Shown piece by piece: positions 13,936 through 17,967 of a stretch of DNA of 17,967 bases. Made by a program: the position numbers and the translations under genes. Positions within the stretch are counted from its first letter, which is position 1, and the number at the start of each line of letters is the position of its first letter. Below the pieces are notes generated by a model. That model saw nothing but the letters and a program-made list of their open reading frames with translations, had not been told where the DNA came from and searched no databases. Origin of the DNA: Burkholderiaceae bacterium (GTDB lineage Bacteria > Pseudomonadota > Gammaproteobacteria > Burkholderiales > Burkholderiaceae_C); NCBI GenBank assembly GCA_017853735.1, contig JAFMJA010000023.1, positions 1-17,967 on the forward strand, written 5' to 3'.

Positions 13936-15252
13936 TCATGGTGATTTTCGCGCTTCTGGTGAAACGCCTCGCGCGCGCTTCTCCTGCATGCGCCCGAGTT
14001 TAAGCGCAAGCAGCAGCCAAGCGGCCACCACGGGTAGAGTGGCCAGGGAAATTGCACCGAGTTCCAGTCCGACACCGCGCAGGGCGTGAAAAAGCCAGCC
14101 AGAGAGCATGTCGCTGCCGCGAAAAACCACGTTGTCAATGACGTTCTTGGCCTTGTATTTTTCCTCGCGCTCAACCACCGTGAACAAGACCTCGCGCGCC
14201 GGATTGGAAATCGCGAAATTGGCAGCGCGCTGGGCCGCCTGAAACGCAATGATCACCCATAGCATTGGCGAGGCCCAAAGGGCAACAAAGCCCAAAGCGA
14301 AGACAAAGGGCAAAAATCCAGCCGCAGGACCAGCCCCAAACCGCTGGATGAGTTTTCCCGTGGCAAAGAATTGCACCACGATGGTGAGCAGGCTGACGGC
14401 CAGGTCAATCCGGGCGAAGATGGCAGTACGTTTGTTCGGGTCGTCGCTTAAAGCGCGCACGATTTCGGCCTGCTGAAAATACAGGAATGTTCCCGCCAGT
14501 GATAGCAATGCTACCCAGAGGGCGATGCCGGCAAGATAAGGTGAACGCGCGATCATGCCAATGCCAGCAATCCAGCTCCCACCCAGTGCCTGCGGCGAGG
14601 CCTGAGGCAGCGGGCTGCCTGGATTCTGTGCTTTGAATTCGGCAGCAGCCGTTTCAAGCCGTATGGCACAAAACACGGCCGCTTGAAGCAGTAGCGCAGC
14701 AATGATCAACAGATTGGCACGTCCGAGAGGCTCGGCTAGCGTGGTGGCGATGGCAGGCCCGAGCAGGGCACCAGCCGATCCGCCCGCGGCAATAAAACCA
14801 AACAGGCGCTTTCCCTGTTCTGATCCAAACAAATCTGCCATGAACGACCAGAACACAGAGACTGCGAACAGGTTAAAAACGCTGATCCACACAAAAAACA
14901 CTTGCGCAGTGGGCGCAAGTGCAATGCCCTGCGTCAGCATGAACCAAAAGATAAGAATGTTGGCGGTGAAGAAGTGATAGACCAGCGGAATAAATTTTTT
15001 CCGGGATATTCGCGCCACCAACGCACCGTATACCGGCACCACAGCCAGCATGACAAAGAAAGTAGCGGTAAAGAGCCAGGGCAGATTCTTGATGCCACTG
15101 GCAAGGCCCATTTCGTCACGAACTGGACGCAGCACGTAATAAGCCGCGAGCAGGCAAAAGAAATAGGCAAACGACCAGAGCAGCGCGCGCGACTCTCCCG
15201 GTCGAACCTCAACGACTCGCGACAGAATTCTGTTGGCCGTCAGTTGATTCAT
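13936..15252 (-). CDS. 12-TM MFS/ATP-ADP-exchange-like transporter (COG3202-type)
   Basis: The 438-residue product has about twelve hydrophobic helices with short loops. It resembles the NTP/NDP exchange (Npt1/Tlc) group within the major facilitator superfamily. The most telling part is the first helix and loop, AAYYVLRPVRDEMGLASG (36-53), followed by FVWISVFNLFAVSVFWSFMADLF-type helices and GAGPAAGFLPF. Obligate intracellular bacteria and plastids use true members to import ATP. Many free-living proteobacteria carry distant homologues of unknown substrate, and I place this protein there. It is preceded by a promoter with a perfect TTGACA and followed after 43 nt by the Tat-signal aldo/keto reductase. 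No nucleotide-binding residues could be verified by eye. Confidence 0.85.
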   Translation of the reverse strand: MNQLTANRILSRVVEVRPGESRALLWSFAYFFCLLAAYYVLRPVRDEMGLASGIKNLPWLFTATFFVMLAVVPVYGALVARISRKKFIPLVYHFFTANILIFWFMLTQGIALAPTAQVFFVWISVFNLFAVSVFWSFMADLFGSEQGKRLFGFIAAGGSAGALLGPAIATTLAEPLGRANLLIIAALLLQAAVFCAIRLETAAAEFKAQNPGSPLPQASPQALGGSWIAGIGMIARSPYLAGIALWVALLSLAGTFLYFQQAEIVRALSDDPNKRTAIFARIDLAVSLLTIVVQFFATGKLIQRFGAGPAAGFLPFVFALGFVALWASPMLWVIIAFQAAQRAANFAISNPAREVLFTVVEREEKYKAKNVIDNVVFRGSDMLSGWLFHALRGVGLELGAISLATLPVVAAWLLLALKLGRMQEKRARGVSPEARKSP

Positions 15253-15270
15253 GATGCCCTAAAGACAGGA

Positions 15271-15301
15271 ATAAAAAACTGGCTTCCAAATTCTTTGTCA
15301 A
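15271..15301 (-). promoter_or_regulatory. Candidate sigma-70 promoter of the transporter-reductase pair
   Basis: On the minus strand a perfect -35 box TTGACA (15301-15296) is followed after 19 bases by TTTTAT (15276-15271), four of six matches to the -10 consensus. A reading with 18-base spacing gives TTTTTA. It lies about 20 nt before the transporter ATG, in a clearly AT-rich stretch. Confidence 0.5.
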
Positions 15302-15311
15302 TAACTTATAT

Positions 15312-15331
15312 TTCCTTCAGAGCCCAAGGAA
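15312..15331. repeat. Inverted repeat upstream of the transporter promoter
   Basis: TTCCTT (15312-15317) and AAGGAA (15326-15331) form a perfect 6-bp inverted repeat with an 8-base spacer. It sits ten bases upstream of the -35 box and 25 nt after the ychF stop. It could be an operator or a weak ychF terminator hairpin; no T-run follows on the minus strand. Confidence 0.35.
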
Positions 15332-15355
15332 GACCAGGGAAATTCAGTCTGATCG

Positions 15356-16450
15356 TCAGACGTTGAACAAAAAGTTCATCACGTCACCATCCTGCACCAC
15401 ATAGTCCTTGCCTTCGGCGCGCATCTTGCCCGCGTCTTTAGCGCCCTGCTCGCCCTTGCAGGCGATGTAGTCGGCAAAGGCGATGGTTTGGGCGCGGATG
15501 AAGCCGCGCTCGAAGTCGCCATGGATCACGCCGGCTGCCTGAGGTGCGGTGTCGCCGATGTGGATGGTCCAGGCGCGCACCTCTTTCACCCCAGCGGTGA
15601 AATAGGTTTGTAGCCCGAGCAGTTTGAAGGCGGCGCGGATCAGGCGGTTGAGGCCGGGCTCGGTCTGGCCCATCTCGCTCAAAAACAGCTCGCGGTCCTC
15701 GTCGCTCATGTCGGCCATGTCGGCCTCCATCTTGGCGCAGATAGCCACCACCGGCGCGTTCTGGCTGGCGGCATATTGCTGCAATCGCTCCAGCAGTGGG
15801 TTGTTGTCAAAGCCGGTCTCACCCACATTGCCGACAAACATGGCTGCCTTGGCAGTGATCAGGCACAGCGGCTTGAGCAGGGCTTGTTCCTCCTGGGTGA
15901 ACTCCAGGGTACGCACTGGCTTGCCCTGGTTGAGCGCAGCCTGAACACGGGTGAGGATTTGCACCAGCTTGGTGGCTTCCTTGTCATTGCCGGATTTGGC
16001 GGCCTTGGTGTAGCGCACCAGTGATTTGTCGACCGTGCCCAGGTCGGCCAGGCACAGCTCGGTCTGGATTACCTCGATGTCGGCAATCGGGTCCACCTTG
16101 CCTGCCACATGGATCACATTGTCGTCTTCGAAACAGCGCACCACATTGACGATGGCATCGGTCTCGCGGATATGGGCCAGAAACTGGTTGCCCAGGCCCT
16201 CGCCCTGGCTGGCACCAGCCACCAGGCCGGCGATATCGACAAACTCGACAATGGCCGGCACGATGCGCTCGGGCTGGACAATCTGCGCCAGCTGCTTTAG
16301 CCGCGGGTCAGGCACCTCCACCACACCCACATTGGGCTCAATGGTGCAGAAGGGATAGTTCTCCGCCGCGATGCCGGCCTTGGTCAGGGCATTGAACAGG
16401 GTGGACTTGCCGACATTGGGCAGGCCGACGATGCCGCACTTCAAACTCAT
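15356..16450 (-). CDS. ychF: Redox-regulated ATPase YchF (Obg/HAS-GTPase family)
   Basis: YchF is a cytoplasmic P-loop NTPase of the Obg family that prefers ATP over GTP and associates with ribosomes; it is a negative regulator of the oxidative stress response in E. coli. The 364-residue length matches the usual 363. The P-loop GLPNVGKST is at 9-17, the switch II region VDIAGLV at 71-77 has a hydrophobic residue in place of catalytic Gln, and the base-specificity motif reads AKMEAD (239-244) instead of NKxD, explaining ATP preference. A C-terminal TGS domain contains TYFTAGVKEVRAW and the closing MNFLFNV. The ribosome binding site AAGG lies about seven bases before the ATG. It follows leuB by 60 nt; pth, its usual partner, is not here. 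Confidence 0.98.
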   Translation of the reverse strand: MSLKCGIVGLPNVGKSTLFNALTKAGIAAENYPFCTIEPNVGVVEVPDPRLKQLAQIVQPERIVPAIVEFVDIAGLVAGASQGEGLGNQFLAHIRETDAIVNVVRCFEDDNVIHVAGKVDPIADIEVIQTELCLADLGTVDKSLVRYTKAAKSGNDKEATKLVQILTRVQAALNQGKPVRTLEFTQEEQALLKPLCLITAKAAMFVGNVGETGFDNNPLLERLQQYAASQNAPVVAICAKMEADMADMSDEDRELFLSEMGQTEPGLNRLIRAAFKLLGLQTYFTAGVKEVRAWTIHIGDTAPQAAGVIHGDFERGFIRAQTIAFADYIACKGEQGAKDAGKMRAEGKDYVVQDGDVMNFLFNV

Positions 16451-16457
16451 ACAAAAA

Positions 16458-16489
16458 CCTTTTTTTGAAAGGCAATTGTACTGATCAGT
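16458..16489 (-). promoter_or_regulatory. ychF leader: hairpin over the ribosome binding site and a 10-bp palindrome
   Basis: On the minus strand CCTTT (16472-16468) can pair with AAAGG (16462-16458) across a five-base loop. The 3' arm contains the ychF ribosome binding site and is followed by TTTTTG. This could be a weak, AT-rich terminator for the leu transcript or a translational cover for ychF. A perfect palindrome ACTGATCAGT lies at 16480-16489. Stem strength is low, so chance is possible. Confidence 0.3.
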
Positions 16490-16510
16490 TCAAGTAGTGC
16501 CCGGGAGATT

Positions 16511-17581
16511 TTATTTAGCCAGCGCCTTGGTCACAGCCTCACCCATCGCGCGGGTCCCCACGCATTGAGTGCCCGGTTGGTAAATGTCAGCCGTACGCAA
16601 TCCCTGAGCCAGCACATGCCGCACCGCAGACTCGACCTGCTCTGCCTTGTCATGCAGGTCAAACGAATAGCGCAACATCATGGCCATGGACAAGATCGAC
16701 GCCAGGGGATTGGCCACATCCTTGCCCGCGATATCGGGAGCAGTGCCATGCACAGGCTCATACAGACCCTTTTTTCCATGGGACATGGAAGCCGACGGCA
16801 ACATCCCAATCGAACCGGTCAACATGGCAGCCGCATCAGAGAGGATGTCACCAAAGATGTTACCCGTCACAATCACATCAAACTGTTTGGGATTGCGCAT
16901 GAGTTGCATGGCAGCCGCATCGACAAACAGGTGGCTGAGTTCGACATCTGGGTACTCGCGCCCTACCTCCGTCATGACCTGTCGCCATAGTTGCATGGTG
17001 TCCAGCACATTGGCTTTATCGACTGAACACACTTGATGCCGTCTCTTTCGGGCGGTCTGAAATGCCACATGTGCGATACGGCTTATTTCGGATTCGTTGT
17101 AGCGCATGGTATTGAATGCCTCGCGTTCACCACGGGCATTGATGTGTGTCCCACGCGGTTCGCCAAAGTAGATGTCGCCTGTCAATTCCCGCAGAATCAT
17201 CAGATCCAGACCCGATACGATTTCCGGCTTGAGGGTTGAGGCGCCGATCAGGTCCTGAAACATCACCGCCGGCCGAAAGTTCGCAAACAAATCGAGTTGT
17301 TTGCGCAGACGCAGCAAGCTGGCTCCAGGACGCATCATGTACTCGATGGCCTCATCGCCTGGTACGCCAGCCGATCCGAACAGTATGGCATCAGCTTTGT
17401 CCGCAATCTCGCGTGTAGCCAAAGGCAGCGGGTCACCGGCCACATCCACGCCTGCTTGACCGACCGGTGCATAAGCAAGCTCCATGGCAGCATGGGGTCC
17501 CATCACCACCTGTAGGACTCGCACCGCTTGCTGGGTCACTTCCTCTCCAATGCCATCGCCCGGCATGACTGCAATTTTCAT
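16511..17581 (-). CDS. leuB: 3-isopropylmalate dehydrogenase
   Basis: LeuB oxidises and decarboxylates 3-isopropylmalate with NAD in leucine biosynthesis. The 356-residue protein shows PGDGIGEE (7-14). The substrate arginines are R93, R103 and R131 in the RLRKQLDLFANFRP and LRELTGD blocks. Y138 (IYFGEPRG), K189 (VDKANVLD) and the metal ligands D221, D245 and D249 are also present, the last two within NIFGDILSD. The NAD loop appears as EPVHGTAPDIAGK. All functional residues are in register with characterised enzymes, and the ELTGD-IYFGEPRG form fits LeuB rather than isocitrate dehydrogenase. A GAGAG ribosome binding site precedes the ATG. It lies 22 nt after leuD and is surely co-transcribed with it. 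Confidence 0.98.
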   Translation of the reverse strand: MKIAVMPGDGIGEEVTQQAVRVLQVVMGPHAAMELAYAPVGQAGVDVAGDPLPLATREIADKADAILFGSAGVPGDEAIEYMMRPGASLLRLRKQLDLFANFRPAVMFQDLIGASTLKPEIVSGLDLMILRELTGDIYFGEPRGTHINARGEREAFNTMRYNESEISRIAHVAFQTARKRRHQVCSVDKANVLDTMQLWRQVMTEVGREYPDVELSHLFVDAAAMQLMRNPKQFDVIVTGNIFGDILSDAAAMLTGSIGMLPSASMSHGKKGLYEPVHGTAPDIAGKDVANPLASILSMAMMLRYSFDLHDKAEQVESAVRHVLAQGLRTADIYQPGTQCVGTRAMGEAVTKALAK

Positions 17582-17603
17582 ATCAACTCTCTTAGAAAAA
17601 TAT

Positions 17604-17967
17604 TTAAACAGGGTGAGCAGTGACGCCAGTCAGCGAGGCACGCGCGGGTATCGATTTTTCAAATTCAACAATGACAGGCTCCAGGCTCAAGGTGTAGTCA
17701 AGCTCATCCATGCCATGGAGGAGACAATGACGGCTAAAGGGATCAATATCAAACGGTAAGTTTGACAACCCGGGAACAAGTACTTGCTGGCCAGCCAAGT
17801 CCACCTCCAGCAACACATCCGGAGAACTGACCAGAAGGGCCAGTAACTCTGAAATGGTTTGCGCAGGCAAACGGATGGGAAGCAGTCCGTTCTTCAACGC
17901 ATTGCCATAAAAAATATCGCCAAAACTGGGAGCAAGCACCACCCGAAACCCGGCGTCGTAGAGTGCC
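17604..17967 (-). CDS. leuD: 3-isopropylmalate dehydratase small subunit, partial (N-terminus outside window)
   Basis: LeuD pairs with LeuC to isomerise 2-isopropylmalate to 3-isopropylmalate. About 120 C-terminal residues are visible. The frame is open to the right edge, reading ALYDAGFRVVLAPSFGDIFY and then NALKNGLLPI, a close match to the family's GFR-V-APSF-DIF-N---KNGLLPI block. Further on LPFDIDPFSRHCLLHGMDEL matches the C-terminal F-IDPF-K-CLL-G-DE-- motif. The GTG that could be read as a start at 17942 is internal. leuB follows after 22 nt. Confidence 0.97.
   Translation of the reverse strand, partial: ALYDAGFRVVLAPSFGDIFYGNALKNGLLPIRLPAQTISELLALLVSSPDVLLEVDLAGQQVLVPGLSNLPFDIDPFSRHCLLHGMDELDYTLSLEPVIVEFEKSIPARASLTGVTAHPV

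Noticed and set aside
13893..14249. N-terminal extension of the aldo/keto reductase to 436 residues
   Set aside because: The added part overlaps the transporter gene in another frame, is rich in Arg, Ser and Trp without family similarity, and would bury the Tat signal inside the protein.
13936..15252. True energy-parasite ATP/ADP translocase, hence an intracellular symbiont
   Set aside because: The gene set is rich in biosynthesis (pyr, pur, leu, thi, hem), the DNA is GC-rich and there is no sign of genome decay apart from one ORF. A distant homologue in a free-living bacterium is more likely.
1..17967. CRISPR arrays, insertion sequences, prophage genes, tRNA or rRNA genes
   Set aside because: No regularly spaced repeats, transposase or integrase motifs, terminal inverted repeats or cloverleaf-like sequences were noticed on reading both strands. 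Defence-type gene clusters are also absent.

Overview
The window reads as a stretch of a GC-rich betaproteobacterial chromosome, most likely order Burkholderiales. This is inferred from three gene orders recalled for that group: yqgE-ruvX-pyrR-pyrB-pyrC', dusB-fis-purH, and thiD divergent from rubredoxin with hemL next to it. The short 78-residue Fis fits as well. The genus cannot be told from this sequence. The region is dense core genome. I found no insertion sequence, phage gene, CRISPR array, tRNA or rRNA, and no gene-free stretch longer than 300 bases.

Layout. (1) Positions 1-4452, minus strand: a compact operon yqgE, ruvX, pyrR, pyrB, pyrC', plsC. Most junctions are ATGA overlaps; the one real gap (80 nt, pyrR to pyrB) can fold into two mutually exclusive hairpins around a strong ribosome binding site. 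The dihydroorotase-like gene lacks the metal-binding histidines and is probably a structural partner of PyrB. plsC runs off the left edge. (2) 4473-5951, plus strand: a class I CPD photolyase only 20 nt from the divergent yqgE. (3) 5915-6897, minus strand: a rubredoxin followed by an unassigned ORF that resembles a collapsed piece of a PilL/ChpA-type chemotaxis kinase. (4) 7032-9246, plus strand: a ThiD-family kinase overlapping hemL. (5) 9371-12281, minus strand: dusB-fis-purH, with a candidate Fis site in the dusB promoter region. (6) 12426-12908, plus strand: a YqaA/DedA-type membrane protein. (7) 12939-15252, minus strand: an NTP/NDP-exchange-like 12-TM transporter and a Tat-signal aldo/keto reductase. 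(8) 15356-17967, minus strand: leuD (partial), leuB and ychF.

Functionally the window covers pyrimidine, purine, leucine, thiamine and tetrapyrrole biosynthesis, DNA repair and recombination (phr, ruvX), tRNA modification (dusB) and global regulation (fis). No obviously new multi-gene system is present. The points most worth a second look are the PilL-like remnant, the pyrR-pyrB leader, the metal-site-less PyrC', the ThiD-like kinase with Asp in place of the usual Cys, and the Tat-exported aldo/keto reductase beside the nucleotide-carrier-like transporter. All family assignments were made by reading motifs by eye, with no database search.
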